This document shows positions 11,297 through 31,407 of a stretch of DNA of 64,000 bases, piece by piece (the first letter of the stretch is position 1; each line of letters begins with the position of its first letter). The position numbers and the translations under genes are program-made. This DNA is from Litomosoides sigmodontis (lineage: Eukaryota > Nematoda > Chromadorea > Rhabditida > Onchocercidae), in NCBI GenBank assembly GCA_963070105.1, contig OY718806.1:4175865-4239864 (forward strand), in the 5' to 3' direction. The notes beneath the pieces are model-generated. The model was given only the letters and a program-made list of their open reading frames with translations, searched no databases and was not told the origin of the DNA.

Positions 11297-14200
11297 TTAT
11301 GTGCCGTTTTTGTCATTCCGTGTCGTTACACCAAGAGCTTTGAAAATTGTACTACGTTTGGCAGTGGCAGCAGATTTTGGTGGAACAGGTTTACGTGTCT
11401 GTGACCCAGCAATGACTCCATTTTTGCCATTTCTTGGCAAAGAAGCGCTTCGCTTGCCTGAAATTCAGTTTTCACGTATTCCTTTGAAGTGGGATTCTTG
11501 ATATTGGAACTCAGAGTGATTCACAGTGCGATTCACAGTGCTGAGTAAAAAGTTGTTCTTAATTTGATTTCTAATTAAAGAATTGGCCCGTTCACCTGTG
11601 TTCATTGACTCGATCACTGCACTCAAGTGCTCAATTTCAGGTTCAGCGGAGTATGTATTTTTCTTTTCGGGGGAATCTGATGAGTTGCACATTTTTTCGC
11701 GATCATGCAATGCTGAATGATTATTGCTGCTACCGCGCATTGCTGATATTGTTACTGGCCGTACAGGTGTTGCAGAATGTTGACCTTTCCTTAAATACAA
11801 ATACTGAATATTAATTTTGAAGGTTCTGGAAAGGAGTTTTAAACTTTTCTACAAGATCAATAAAGTTTCAAGCCTAAGGATGAACTCTTCGAGCAAGCAT
11901 TTTAACATGAACTAACTGAAATCAAGTGTATTCGAAGAAGCTAACTTTGCGGGAGTAAGTGGAGCGATTGATGAGGCTAATTGACAAGATGGTGCCGGGA
12001 GTGGAGCAATTGATGAGGCTTGAGAAGATGGTACCGGAACACGGCTCGGAAACCGGCTACTAGCTGGAAAGGTCGAGGAAGTGGTAAGACGAGGTCGTGC
12101 TGGATGCTTTAAGTCGTTGGCCGTTGGTGATAAGCTTGGTAGAATTTTGGACAGTGACAAAGTGTTTGAAACACCTTTATTTGCCACAACCACAGAGCCG
12201 TCGTCGGAAAATCGTAACTAAAGAAAGGATAAATTAGCGACCTGGAGAACTTTCCTAGCAATTGGTCGAAATTCTATTTCAGATTTTTGTCATCTACCAC
12301 TTCAGGATATTTGAAGTCTATATAGAAAAGATATTCAGTGTAGACTTTAATTATAAATGTGAAGGTTATATTGGTTGTTATATTTCAAAATTAACAATTT
12401 CAAAGTAATCATTGTACTAACTTAAATTGGCAATTTTATAGGGCACTAGCTAATAAATGCTCACATTATTTGCGTAACTTCGAGTGTTAGCAAGTATGTT
12501 AGTACGCATCAAAGACAAATCTTCCTCTTGATTTCTTGCAACCTGAAACCTAGTAAACTTGAACTTTCAATAAGGCAAGAAACCTTTGATCAGTTGATAG
12601 GAATTATTCAAAAAGCATGAGATGTGACCTCTTTAAGTGTTTTCACTTCGGAAAGAGCTGCATCCAGTGCCGTCCGTAGTTGATCTCTTTCTGAGCGTAG
12701 GGCAGTCACTTCTTTTCTCATCTCCGCAAGCAATGCTGTCTCCTGAGCATGAGAAGAACCTGTAAATGTAACATTATTTATACATAGAACTGAAATCTTT
12801 GCAAACATAGTGAAATAATGCTTTTGCGAATTAATATAGAAATCAATTACCGCGACCATTTTGAACTTTCAGCTCATGCGCTTCAAATAACATTTGTTTT
12901 CGTTCATTTACCAAGAATAACACCATCGACTTGTGATGTTCTTGTTCATCTTTTAACTTTTTTTCAAGTTTTTCCACTTCTTTATAAGCTTTTTCGCATT
13001 CGTTTTGCTCATATTCCAGCTTAAAAAGAATTATGACACTTCGTATATCAGGTAAAGGATGAGATAATCAACTTTTTAAACATATTCTGTTTCAAAAGAT
13101 CTAAATGTGCATCAACTTATATTCTACCATGCAGAACATACTGAAAAAAATAAGGAAATGCGTTGTCTAAGTCACTCTATGGAAAGGCAAGTTATCCAAA
13201 GTTAATATGTAGTTTAAAACTGTAATCATTGATATATGAACAGGCATTAGGGATCACATGACTTAAGACGAAAAGCACAAGAAGTAATACGAAATAAAAC
13301 ACTTTTGGAAATATAAACGCACTTGTTGACGAAGACGAACTCTCTCATTTTCAAGAAGAACACAAAGATCGTCACCCTGTGCAGCGTCCACTATGGAACG
13401 CTGTTTTTCCTCATCTAACTCTCGCAAAATGCGTGCATGCCGCTTTTCTGTAGCTGCTAAGATCTAAAATAGTAATGACTGCGATGAATTAATGAATAAG
13501 GGAAAATTTTTTCTGACAGGTAACAAAAAAAGAAATAGGAAATGTGAAATTATGTCGGTATTGTCAACATTCGTAATTTGACCTTTCATGCCTTATGAAT
13601 TTTTCCTCAAGATTTGATTCTATATCAGGATTATGACTATTCTGTGAAGACGGTAGCGCAAAACCAAGTAAATTCAAACGAAGCTCAGACTGTTCTACCA
13701 CAAACTAGGTGAATTTCTGATAGATAACTTGGATTTTGCTGAATTGCATTTGGGTTATTCCCTGTGATTTGCGTTACCGAAAATCAGAGAATAGTACCAC
13801 TCCTAGTACCAGTGTAATGATGAATTGCTTTGAATTTTTTGTTTTGTTCCAAAATTCTTATTGTGCTTCAACAGGCAAACAGTTGCATACCAGCGCATTT
13901 CTTAAATGACATTATTATTCATCTGTTAAATCTATAACTGACCTGCTTAGAGCGATTGTGGCAACAACGTTGCACAGCAATTAAGTGTTCCAGCTGCATC
14001 AATTGAGTTTCGTACATGCGTCCAACTGCAGATTCATCAATTCCATTTCCTTCATCCGCATAACTGGAGTCACGCTGTAAGGCTTTGACTGGGTCATTGC
14101 CAGCAAGTTGTCCATATTTAGCCTCATGCAACAATTGCTTTGCCTTTTCTGACTGAAATTTTTAAAACTAATTTAGTAAAAAAATCTGCCCAGTAGGAAG

Positions 14201-14393
14201 GTAATTTGTATTCTATCTCTAGATATTTAAAAAATATCAATAATTATGGAAACGAAAGAAATTTCACCTTTAACGTAGCAATTACAATATCGCGGGCCTG
14301 GATTTCACCTTCGAAACATGCCAGCAGTCCCAAAAGTTCTTCAGTAGAAAACTTTTTCCGAACAGAGTGCAGACTTAACTTATTGTCATCCAT
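11297..14393 (-). CDS. CTTNBP2 N-terminal-domain coiled-coil protein (CTTNBP2NL-like)
   Basis: Eight exons on the minus strand, 14393-14268, 14152-13943, 13463-13323, 13019-12851, 12759-12629, 12217-11917, 11784-11596 and 11457-11297, sum to 476 codons including the stop, with all phases closed. Residues about 15-45 hold FSTEELLGLLACFEGEIQAR. Next come LLHEAKYG, NDPVKALQRDS and a long heptad-rich region (RILRELDEEKQRSIVDAAQG, then VLLENERVRLRQQ, EHHKSMVLFLVNERKQM). This order is diagnostic of the cortactin-binding protein 2 N-terminal domain family. The C-terminal 200 residues are low-complexity Ser/Pro/Ala with RKPVPPKS near the end, like the proline-rich SH3-type tails of CTTNBP2NL. Vertebrate members bind cortactin and the STRIPAK/PP2A complex; a cytoskeletal or STRIPAK role is inferred. 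The exon 6-7 join uses donor A/GTTAGT and acceptor GGAAAG/GT, which is weaker than the others. Confidence 0.88.
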
Positions 14394-14661
14394 GAATTCA
14401 GCTCATCAAAATTCATCAGTCGTTCTTAAATCAAGAAAGATCTTGTAACCTGTGAAAAATTTTTTCTGAATTATATTATCACTACGAATGTGTTGAAACA
14501 TACATCCGATCTTATTCAACAAAACAAAATAAATGATCACACAATGATTGACTTATTAGCTTAACTGAGCTACCTTCTGCCATGTTATAAATAAGCCAAA
14601 TTAAGCCAAATAGAAAATGTTGTGCAAACTGCTCGAGGATTTCAAAAAGCAGCAGAGTACG

Positions 14662-14663
<2 letters not shown>

Positions 14664-14740
<77 letters not shown>
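14664..14740. repeat. (TA)n microsatellite
   Basis: About 38 uninterrupted TA units lie about 270 bp upstream of the CTTNBP2-like start codon. Confidence 0.95.
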
Positions 14741-14744
<4 letters not shown>

Positions 14745-15142
14745 TATAATTGAGTAAGAGTCAATTACAGAATGATGAAATGGAAAAACTGAATGCATAA
14801 TAAAATTAATATGCAAGCAGTTAACAAACCGATTATAAAAGTTTAGAAATAAGGTTAAGAAAACTTCAATCCCAAAAAACGACTCCTATTAGCAGTACAA
14901 AGCACAAGATTATAACCATGAAAAATTAGTTTGCTTATCACCCGTAGATTTAAATCACACCAAGGATTGTAAAACATTCAATCTCCATTTAACAAATCTA
15001 TTTTTCCATATTTTACCATCGCTCTACTTCGCTGACCGCAGCGGATGGTGTCATTATTCCAGCATCGGATCCAGAGATTATTCGAATACTAGAGAATTAA
15101 CATACATATCCAAAGCTAAAACCGTTGCTTGACACAGGTGAA

Positions 15143-15255
15143 TAATCATTTATCACACAATACGACTTATACATGATATACAAATTTGAATACCTCATAT
15201 GTAAACTAAATACCTAACATGCGCATTAATAATATACACTTGTGATAAATGATTA
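15143..15255. repeat. 14-bp inverted repeat pair enclosing 85 bp
   Basis: TAATCATTTATCAC at 15143-15156 is matched by its exact reverse complement at 15242-15255. The inside is AT-rich and non-coding. It could be a worn MITE or a chance hairpin in AT-rich DNA. I see no clear target-site duplication. Confidence 0.4.
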
Positions 15256-16702
15256 ATGTTACGATATGAGATTACATAGCTAAAACCTGACGGTCCTATT
15301 TAAAACTGCTGAATTTATCCCTTGAAGCACATTCTATGTCGCAAAATATATACATAAAACGAACTAAATCTCATTACTTTGATATAATATTGCTGGAAAT
15401 GACATTTGAGAATGCAGAAGAGGATACTTTATCTTTCATTCACTTCTACAACAAGGTTACCGTTACCATGTGTGCAGAGAGCTACCGGATTCCATGTTTA
15501 ATTTCCTACATCCTTTATTTATGCTGATTTTGACATCTATTTCTTCATGCTCTACCTCGAAGTTTCTGAATATTTTCACTTTCAACAAATATTTTTTAGT
15601 CTGTTTTAGTTTCAAAACCATAACAAAGTAATTCAATAAATCAGATGCAAAAAAAATACTGCAAGTATTGCTAAATGTATTACAAATGATGAGAAGTATA
15701 TAAAGTATTGCCAAATATATTACAAATAACCAGAAGATTCAGAAACGGAAAAATAAGTGAGGAGTGATAATGAAGATTGTTGTTAACGTTAAAGAATTTA
15801 ACTCGATTTTAAATAAAAATTAACTCCGGTCACCGAAAATTGATACCTAGCTTAACCGAATAACCGATACCAAATTCAACCGAATGACCGCACAAAACCG
15901 CTACTATTACAACAATGACATTTCTATTCCACTCTTAATTATATTTACTCGCTATCAATTACTTTTCATATCAAATTCATGCAAATATGCAATAATCTTA
16001 CCAATCTCTGATAATTTAAAAACTGATCCATTAAAGTAGTCATATGTTCGTCATAATTTGAATCGTTCGTCTTACTTTGCGAAAAAAAGATGCGTCAATT
16101 ACCTATGCTTGCGCGCTTCACTGACTATATTCATAACATAAAAGACATGCTCACGCACCCTACTTCCGAAAGAGTCATCTCGTAAACCAGTTATGCTGAT
16201 TTGGGTCTTGCCAGTTAAGCTCGTGCACCAGATGAAACTCATCCGTCCGGTGGTTGTGTTGGCGGTGAAATTAGTACAGGAAGTTTGGCCGTTGATAGTA
16301 TCCCTTCGGGAACATCGAACTCCTTCCCTTCCATTTTTTATGTTCTATGTAAATTCTGAGTTGAACAGTTGGTACCAACCACTACCTGCTTAATTGAGCA
16401 GTAGAAAAAGCTAGGCCTGTCGAACACCTCTAATTTTACTGAGAATTTTTGGTACCAAAATAACATTGTAGATCCAAAGTCTTTGACGGTGAAATTTACC
16501 TACGAAGGCATATAAAGGCCTGATAAGTTCAAAAGGTATACGATACTGCTGACTGATATTAAATGAACTGCATTTCCTGAGGGTAGGGGGGGACGTCATA
16601 ATCTGTTGGCAAAAAAAGAAAGAGATTTCACGCAAATATTTGTGGCAGAAAATAATTTTATTAATGCTTGTGAGTAGAGTGAAGGTAGGAACAGTGCAGG
16701 AG

Positions 16703-18276
16703 TCACATCAGTGAGCAAACAGTTGTATTACGAGACTGATCAACTTGCAGTTGTCGATGTGATGCCTTTAATTCTGCTTCTGTTGGTGTTGTAACTGAAG
16801 CTTTCACAACAATGATATCCCTTTCTGTATCGCTTTGTTCCAACGGGATTCCAAGGATTTCGGCAGCTGTTTTTCTGCGAATTTTTTTTGAGAATTGAAC
16901 CATTCTTTTTTCTCAGAAAAACATGCGTATGTAATGTTTTTTTTAGAAGGATTTTTCATGTTTTAATGGCATTGTAATAAAAATAAGGAAAAACAGATCA
17001 CACGTCTAGTAACTAACGCATAAGTCTGTAGCTCCGTTGCAGAATCAATTTACTGAACGGATTGTGGTAATTGAAGCCGTTCTTAACTCAGGTAAAATAA
17101 AATTTGAAATTTACCTGAACATAAGCATGACACTATCACCGGTTTTCGCTGATACGTAATAACTGGACATTCCATACTGCAATGCGAATTTGGTATGCCT
17201 TTCAATACGGACGACTCGACGATGCTCCAAATCTGTTTTATTACCGACAAGCATCAATACAACTGGCTGAAATGTGTTAAAAACTTAACCCACAGTTTTT
17301 GCGATCTGTGGAAAAGGGAATGTTGGATTAGACAACATTTAACGGAAAATTGTACTTTCATAGAATGGAGTTTGATGCCTTGAATATATAAGTCGTTAAT
17401 CGTTCCCATAAACAGTTGTATATGAAGGTGGGTAAAAGTCAGTCTCATTTTATATGACTGTTTGAGAAATGTCAAAGAGGTTTAAAGATCACATCTGTTG
17501 TTCTCGACTTTAAAAAAAAGAAAGACATCAAGGTACTATGTAAAGTTCGGAGGGCAAACTTTTGTCATTCACACTTACTTTTTCCTGAGCCTTGGTAACT
17601 TGCTTGATAATATTAATCCAGTCTTCCAAATTTTCAAAACTGGAGCTGTTCGTAACGTCATAAACAACAACAGCGCCGTGTGCACCATTGATGTATTTTT
17701 CAAGCATCGGACTTGCGATGCTTTGTCCTCCAATATCCCAAATCTATAAATCATTAGTTGTAATCCGCAATAGCTAAATAAAAATGGAGAATCGGGACAA
17801 GGATTTTAGAAGTAACTTTAGCGCTAAAACGGTTCAATGACAGCTTTAAATCTCCTTTCTCTACCGATAAGGCCTAAATTTATGAATTAAATAATGAAAC
17901 GTGTAAAGCATTATGAACTTCACTCGCCTGTAAAAGAACAGAAACATTGCCCGGTAAAGTCAACCTTCTAGTAAAGAAATCCAAGCCAATAGTCTGCAAA
18001 CATTTAGTTGCAGGATTCAATCCGAAAATGAAAAGATAAGAAATAAACAATTCGGGAGATCGAGGACAGAAAAAGATTCTGTGTATTTTTTATACTTGTA
18101 ACCAACATGACTAATATAGCGATGAGAAGCATCGAAAAGTTTACAACCTGCTGATATTGTCGTCCGAAATTATCCTGAGCAAATCGCACGCACAATGACG
18201 TTTTGCCACTAGCACCATCGCCACACACCACTATTTTGATAACTTTCTGAACCGGAGCTTCTTCGTCCCACTCCAT
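16703..18276 (-). CDS. rab-28: Rab28 small GTPase
   Basis: Five exons on the minus strand (18276-18148, 17993-17928, 17743-17579, 17266-17115, 16874-16703) encode 227 residues; human RAB28 has 221. G1 is GDGASGKTS, the switch II box is WDIGGQ (a glycine-glycine pair typical of Rab28 rather than the WDTAGQ of other Rabs), G4 is GNKTDLEH and G5 is SAKTGDS. TAAEILGI follows as in human Rab28. The C terminus is CSLM, a single-cysteine CaaX box with Met at the end, so farnesylation is likely rather than double geranylgeranylation. In C. elegans RAB-28 travels with IFT and the BBSome in cilia and acts in extracellular vesicle release; the same role is inferred here. Intron 2 has a GC donor (GC at 17926-17927), forced by the LLQ/IWDIGGQ join. 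The ATG at 18276 fits the family's short N terminus. Confidence 0.96.
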
Positions 18277-20979
18277 CTCGCTTTATGCATTATTTATCAG
18301 TAAAACATTCACATACTTCATATCTCATACACGGTATTTGATTTAACGGAAGAGGATTCAATAAATCGAGAACACAAAATTGAATTCAAAAATTCCTAAT
18401 GCTATTGCCAAAAAACTAATAATCCCAAATGAAATTTTGAGCGGTCGAATGATAATCTAATCATTCTCGGACAACAGCACCAATGTTCAAGCAAAGCAAT
18501 GAGAATAGAACGTATGCATGTGATCGAAGAGTGTCATTAAAATCTGAAGTCTGAAGTTGATCATCCATCCTTACATGCGCTACCCGTGCCCATGGCAACG
18601 GGATGTGCCCTGTTTGCACGCTCGCTTCCTTACCTTGCCACCTGAAGTTTTCATATGACTTGTGTGACCGACGGAAATTTTTCAGGAACAGTGAAGAATC
18701 CATATTTGTGAATGCCTTTTCCGTTCACATGTTATGTTGCACACAGTACAACGGGAAGGTCTACATCGTCAGGAAATTTCTCAATTTTTAATTTTTTTGC
18801 CGATATCTACAAAACTGTTTAGATGAATGACATCCAGGACATTATTATCGGTGATTATCCACTTCACTTACCCACACACTGCACTTTCTATTCACGCATC
18901 AGCGCTATTTCTCCATTGGTCTAGAGTTTAAAAATATCCGAGACCATTGGGTATGAAAATATGAAAGGAACACACAGTTCTGTCCTGCAGTTAGCATTTC
19001 GCTTCGTAAATGCAAGCAATACGAAAACGCATGCATCCTACAATCATGTTTGCATTCCATATCCTTTCATCGTTGCGAATATTTCATGAAGACATATTCT
19101 TCTTTGCTCGACTTAAAACTTCATGCTACTTTTGCACTGGCAGTAAGCCTAGCGTGAAGCGGAAGCGGATATGGATTTATTTGCAGCGAAAAAGCCACCA
19201 AATGATAAGAACCAAACGTAAAAGATCCCTCCAGGTACTAACTCTCGCCAGTACTACAATACCAATGTATCTTCGTCTTCCCCCCCCCCCCCCCCCGCCC
19301 CTCTATTGTACCATAGTCCTCCAGAATCTCATCAAACACGCCCCCGCTCAGTTACATCAAAAATCACTCCACACACAGCACCTTATATACCTGACATATG
19401 CGATCCTTATAGCTTGCCGGTTTTCAACGTGGCATCCACTTATGTCACTCAGTTTTATCCTTTTTCAAACTTATAACACTTAAAAACGGTGCCACAACTG
19501 CTTGCAAGAGACACAATTCTGAACTTGATTAATATTTATGATTATCTCGGAGTGTATGGAAAGTGACAATAGATTTGCTTCCAATACTGTTTCTTATAAT
19601 GAATGCATTATGGCGTGAAAATTTGCCACTTAGCAATAAGCGATATTCTTCAAAAAAATGGCAAAACAACGAAAACATCAATTTTAATTAACTATACAGA
19701 AAATGAAATCAAGTTAGATACAGGAAAAAACGGTGAAGATCAGAGAATATGATCACAATTAAAAAAAAAAGACCCGATAGTAAACTGTAGAATTCAACAG
19801 AACTCGTCTTCAGTGGTTTGTTTACATGGCATTTTCATATGTACAATGCCAACCCAGGTTTCTTCTATCATAATGAGCATCTTCTAGAAGATCTGCATTT
19901 AACTTTTCAGCGTGACTAAACCCTAAGTCTACAGGGTGTGAAAAGCACAATAATAACTTCAAAATAATATACAACATCCAGGTCAAAGAAGCGATTTTGG
20001 GGTGCTCTTCTTTAATAATTTAAACTATCCGTTTTCAGGCAACCCGCCTCTTAAAATTTTCACTGATTTTTTCTACAATTATAATCGGCGAAAAAAAAAA
20101 TTGATTTGACCAAAGTTCACAAGGGCTTTAAACTCTACTTGAGAAAACTCTGTTTGAGAACTACAGAATTTCACGTGAAAGGGTTTTGCAGAGCATCGAT
20201 ATGCTCTCAGTGGCCCAGGGAAAAATCATAAATATCTCACAACACTCCAGAAATAAGCCGAACTCAAGTTTCATTTCTTTTGTGCCGTCAGTAGACAAAG
20301 CAGAGTACTGCCTATTTCATTACTGACAATTTCCAAGCACAATGGAAAGTGGTTCCCGCATAAGAATCCGTAAGATCAACATGATAACACATTAGCTCCA
20401 AAAACTGCACAAAATGTGTTTGCTCATCAAATTTAAAATTCAAACCAAAAACTTGAGCAACAAACAGTAATTGAAAAAAAATGAATAGTGAATAATACTA
20501 TGAAGTAACTTAAGAAATTTCACATCTACACTTTTTATAGTTATTTCTTGCTTGCTAGAAAGGAAAAAACCTGCACCACATGAAAAAGCGGATATGAAAA
20601 GCTTTCATGATAACGTATCAGCAGATGAATTTATGAATTGAAGAAAACAATGGAAAAATGAAGAAACGAAAATACTGGTACGAAAAAATAGTATTTTTCA
20701 ATGTCATCGTTGAAATTAATTAGGAAGTAAATAGTAAAATGAAACAAGCAAATGGGAAAAATGAGGTAGGGTATAGAATAAATCGAATCAAGTATCTATT
20801 AAATACAGAAAAAAAGGTGTTTCTCGCCGCTTTTATGCTGAAACCGTAAGTATGACCAGACAGAAATTATTACAATGAATGTAAAAAACATAATATGAGG
20901 AAGATGCAAAGAGAAATTGTTAATAAAACTTATATAATTTAATGTTGAAATTCTAGAAGGCACATTTCTGCATACCACA
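18277..20979. other. Intergenic region upstream of Rab28 and downstream of FoxP
   Basis: This 2.7-kb AT-rich segment should hold the Rab28 promoter and the FoxP 3' UTR. It has a C homopolymer at 19280-19296. A 157-codon open frame at 19010-19483 (+) runs across that homopolymer and has no recognisable domain. I do not call it. Confidence 0.45.
19280..19296. repeat. Poly-C homopolymer
   Basis: Seventeen C in a row, followed by G and more C. It is prone to length error in sequencing and makes a false proline run. Confidence 0.9.
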
Positions 20980-28041
<7,062 letters not shown>

Positions 28042-28828
28042 CTGAAAACAGGTGGGATTGCTTAGATGAAAATAATCTGTTAGTGATTCGTCATGCAATA
28101 TCACATATCACACGGAGATCAGTTCACTCTCGTCTTTAAAGAGAGGACACTCACTCTCCCTCCATTCTTCGCTTCCTTCCCCACTGGTGCCTTAGAAAAG
28201 AATGTGTCTTCCTGACTAGATTCATCAAGGCTGTCTTAAAGATACCGCGTGGACCCGAGAACATTTGCAATTTCTTTTGAAATTCAACAATTTAAATGTT
28301 CGAAAATTAAACCCTACATCAAATTCCAGCAGCTTGTCTCGTCCCAGCATGCATGCCATTAGCTATAGTAATGACTTAATTCTAGAATCCGGTAACGATG
28401 TCACAAATTAATCCCTATAAAGAGAAAAAGTGATGCGTGTTCGTCGTCAGTGCAAAATAATGCGATGCTTACATGAGAACTCGTCAGCAACTACCAACAG
28501 CTTTTATGATGGGAAAGAGGTCTGGTCCGAGGGGCCACCTTTCGTTTTTTTATTTATTACTAAGTAAAAAACGAACCGATTGTTCCATGGAGAGCGGGCG
28601 GGCAGAGATACGGGGATCGGAGGGGGCAGCTGCGCTTTGCACAAACACACTTGACGAATGCTGCAGCAGCAACAAAGCAGCACAAGCAGCAGTGCAATAG
28701 GCTCACAGGCCTTGTTTACTCCCCTGTTTACCCCTCAACCTCCTCCTCCCTCCGCCGTCTAAATGTAAACAGATGAGTGTTCATGCTACACTGCCATACG
28801 TCAGACAATCCTTCCTGGTGTATCGGGA

Positions 28829-28881
28829 GGGGCAGGGGCAGGGGCAGGGGCAGGGGCAGGGGCAGGGACAGGGACAGGGCA
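28829..28881. repeat. (GGGGCA)n hexamer array
   Basis: About seven GGGGCA units, passing into GGGACA variants. It stands out strongly from the AT-rich background. Confidence 0.9.
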
Positions 28882-30543
28882 GGGGGAGAGGGAGCGGGAT
28901 GCAATTCCCTGCTCCATGTTCACTTCTCCCTTAACTCCTCTCACTTCGCCAGTAAAGTAAGCAGTAAGGAGCGCGCACTATCACACGTAATATCTCATTC
29001 TGTGTGCATATGTGCATGCATGTGCACATATGCACATGTGTATGCATAAATATGTTCCTTCCTTTCCCTGTTCCTCCTCTGTCCACATTTTATCCCTTAC
29101 CCAAGTACGCCACTAACACTAGCAAACGTGGCATGCGTGTTTCTTACGTGTATTTTTCTTCCAAATGCATGATGTACTCTTTAGTTTCGATGTTGCGCCT
29201 CCGCGCCATCACCTCCTGCTCTAACCCCAGTTTGTCAACAACCCGTTCATCAGCTGCCCACACACACACACACACCCACCCACACACACATATCGTGTAT
29301 GTACACAGTTCTGTCCATCTCTGTGTGTATCGTTGTCGACGAATCCTTCGTAAACATCCCCGAACAAATAACATCATTACTTCTTACCTTTCTCTTTTTA
29401 AGTTCTTATTGGAATACAAATTGTCCTTTGCAGAAGAAAAAAGAAAAATGAACGGTTTAGATGACGATGAGGGATGAATCACTAAGTTTAGGCAAAACTT
29501 GCTGCTCTTGGTGCTAGGACGGTAGCTGGCGGATGTTGGAAATTCAAAAGTCGAGTAAACAATGCAAATGGGTGTTGCTTCCTGAAGCGTTTTAGATGAT
29601 GGCAGGCAGACAGCAATGAAAATAAATATAAACAAGAGGGTAAGATAAAGAAGAACAGAAAAGCCCGAATCATTATTTCAGACGTGAAGTCTAACAGTTA
29701 GGGAGAGGAAGGTGGTAGTTCGCTTCATTGATGCTACTGGATGATGCATTTGAAGAGTAGTATCGGAGAAGACGGAAGGATATATGAATATAAAAAGTAA
29801 TAAGGGACGACAATAAGAAAAACTTTATTAACCTTTAGAAGGAAAATATGCTGAGAAACATACTTCGAAATTTTTACAACACTGCTATCCACCACCCTCC
29901 TCCTCTCCTCCCCTATAAAAAACGGAGAGATAAGAAATACCACGTATCAAATTTAAAAGATCGTATTAGCGGTGTATTTGTCGTGATAAGGGTGATAAGG
30001 GTAGTGGTGTTTAAAGATCACGAAGTTTGTTGAGATATCAAAAGCAGTCAAGTTGAGTGATCGCTGGCTGTGCGATGATAATAGTAGTAGTAGTTATTTG
30101 CTGTTGTGATCTTGTTGTTGTTGTTGTTGTTGTTGTCGTCGTCGTTGTTGCCTCCTTTTCACTCAATAACTGTTACTTGTTACTCATTTTGTTTACTCCT
30201 CTACATTGCTGTTTCCTCTCCCTCTTATCGTACGTAATTCGGTGTTATGTCTCACAACTGTCATGCGCCCACATGTAATAACAACTAACACGTAAGCACT
30301 GAAATAGGTGTGCCAACGACACAACTCACATTCTCTCCCCGAACAACACGTCACATCATCCAGCAAGTGAGGTGTGTGAGTCGTCTTTTGTCCAACATGT
30401 ATCAGGTTCACGTGGTTCCTTTCGAGAAAGAAGAATTGGAACTCGTGAGAGGAGAAGCAGCAAAGTATAAGGGATACCACCAGTGCAATATTTATTCATC
30501 CATTAATGTTGGAAATGATCATGGTATTCTATTCGGACGGAGA

Positions 30544-30552
<9 letters not shown>

Positions 30553-30602
<50 letters not shown>
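30553..30602. repeat. (TG)n microsatellite
   Basis: About 25 TG units. It creates false Cys/Val (plus strand) and Thr/His (minus strand) frames. Confidence 0.95.
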
Positions 30603-30606
<4 letters not shown>

Positions 30607-31031
30607 ACGATAGGAATGCTCCTCTCCTGTGCTCCTGTTCTGCGTGTGAGCCGAGAAAGGTGGAAGTGTGATTGGAAGGAAATAAGAAGCAAAAAAATTG
30701 CCAACCTCTTAGTTAATGTCAAGAAAGGATATGACGGTTTATTGAAAAGCTTCTTGCGTCAGTTGTCGGTTCGTTTTCGTAATATTAATTGCTTCTTAAG
30801 AAGTTAACGTTTCATCCATTCATCTACTAGCTCCCCTGTTTACTCTAATGGCTGATAATGATGAGGTAGCAGTGATCATCACTTCGCGTAATAAATACAT
30901 ATCATGCTTACTTCAGAAACAAAAGAGGGGAAGACGATAAATAAATAAACAAATAAAAGCAGAGGATTGGGGAAGGGACGGGACGGACGGATGACAATGA
31001 AGCAAACAAGCCAACCGCGTAATCAACATCA

Positions 31032-31032
<1 letters not shown>

Positions 31033-31078
<46 letters not shown>

Positions 31079-31088
31079 GCAGCAGCAG
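31033..31088. repeat. (AACAGC)n passing into (AGC)n
   Basis: A hexamer/trinucleotide tract about 320 bp from the candidate polyQ exon. On the plus strand it would encode Gln, but there is no supporting exon structure on that strand. Confidence 0.9.
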
Positions 31089-31163
31089 GTGGAGTAGTAT
31101 CATGTAATCATGGGTGGTCTTGTTTATTTAGTACAGCAAAATGAACACCGCCCCACTTTACCT

Positions 31164-31183
31164 ATGTGTGTATGTGTGTGTGT

Positions 31184-31238
<55 letters not shown>

Positions 31239-31365
31239 TGTTTGTGTTTGTGTGTTGTGTTGTGTTGTGTTGCGTTGTGTTGTGTTGTGTTGTGTTGTGT
31301 TGTGTTGTGTTGTGTAGTGTTGTGTTGTGTTGTGTTGTGTTGTGTTGTGCTGTGTTGTGCTGTGC
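31164..31365. repeat. (TG)n followed by a (TTGTG)n pentamer array
   Basis: TG units to about 31236 pass through TTTGTG units into about 22 copies of the pentamer TTGTG (about 31253-31365) with rare variants. The whole tract looks like stepwise expansion from one TG seed. Confidence 0.93.
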
Positions 31366-31407
31366 TATCTGCGTGCTATTTCCTGTTTGTCTCTTTTTTT
31401 ACCTCAC

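Larger units (their letters stand above)
14394..16702. other. Intergenic region between CTTNBP2-like gene and Rab28
   Basis: The segment holds the promoter side of the CTTNBP2-like gene and the 3' UTR of Rab28 (minus-strand AATAAA read as TTTATT at 16657-16662, about 40 nt past the Rab28 stop). It includes a (TA)n tract and a small inverted repeat. Around 15829-15895 the motif ACCGAAT/ACCGA recurs several times within 70 bp without forming a clean tandem array. I find no supportable gene. Confidence 0.5.
28042..31407. other. Repeat-rich segment, probably 5' intron of FoxP
   Basis: If the exon at 31408-31499 is real, this is FoxP intronic DNA. At least one more exon of length 3n+1 would then have to lie here, because the candidate exon ends in phase 2 and the next known exon starts in phase 0. 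I could not identify that exon. The segment holds GGGGCA, CA, TG, AAC/AGC and TTG tracts and no other gene I can support. Confidence 0.45.

Noticed and set aside
19010..19483. 157-codon plus-strand frame with a proline run
   Set aside because: The Pro run is a C homopolymer of unsure length. No domain, no splice support, and the frame changes either side of the homopolymer.
29004..29477. 157-codon plus-strand frame with a Thr/His repeat
   Set aside because: It runs through a CA tract, lies in the FoxP repeat cluster, and has no recognisable domain or splice support.
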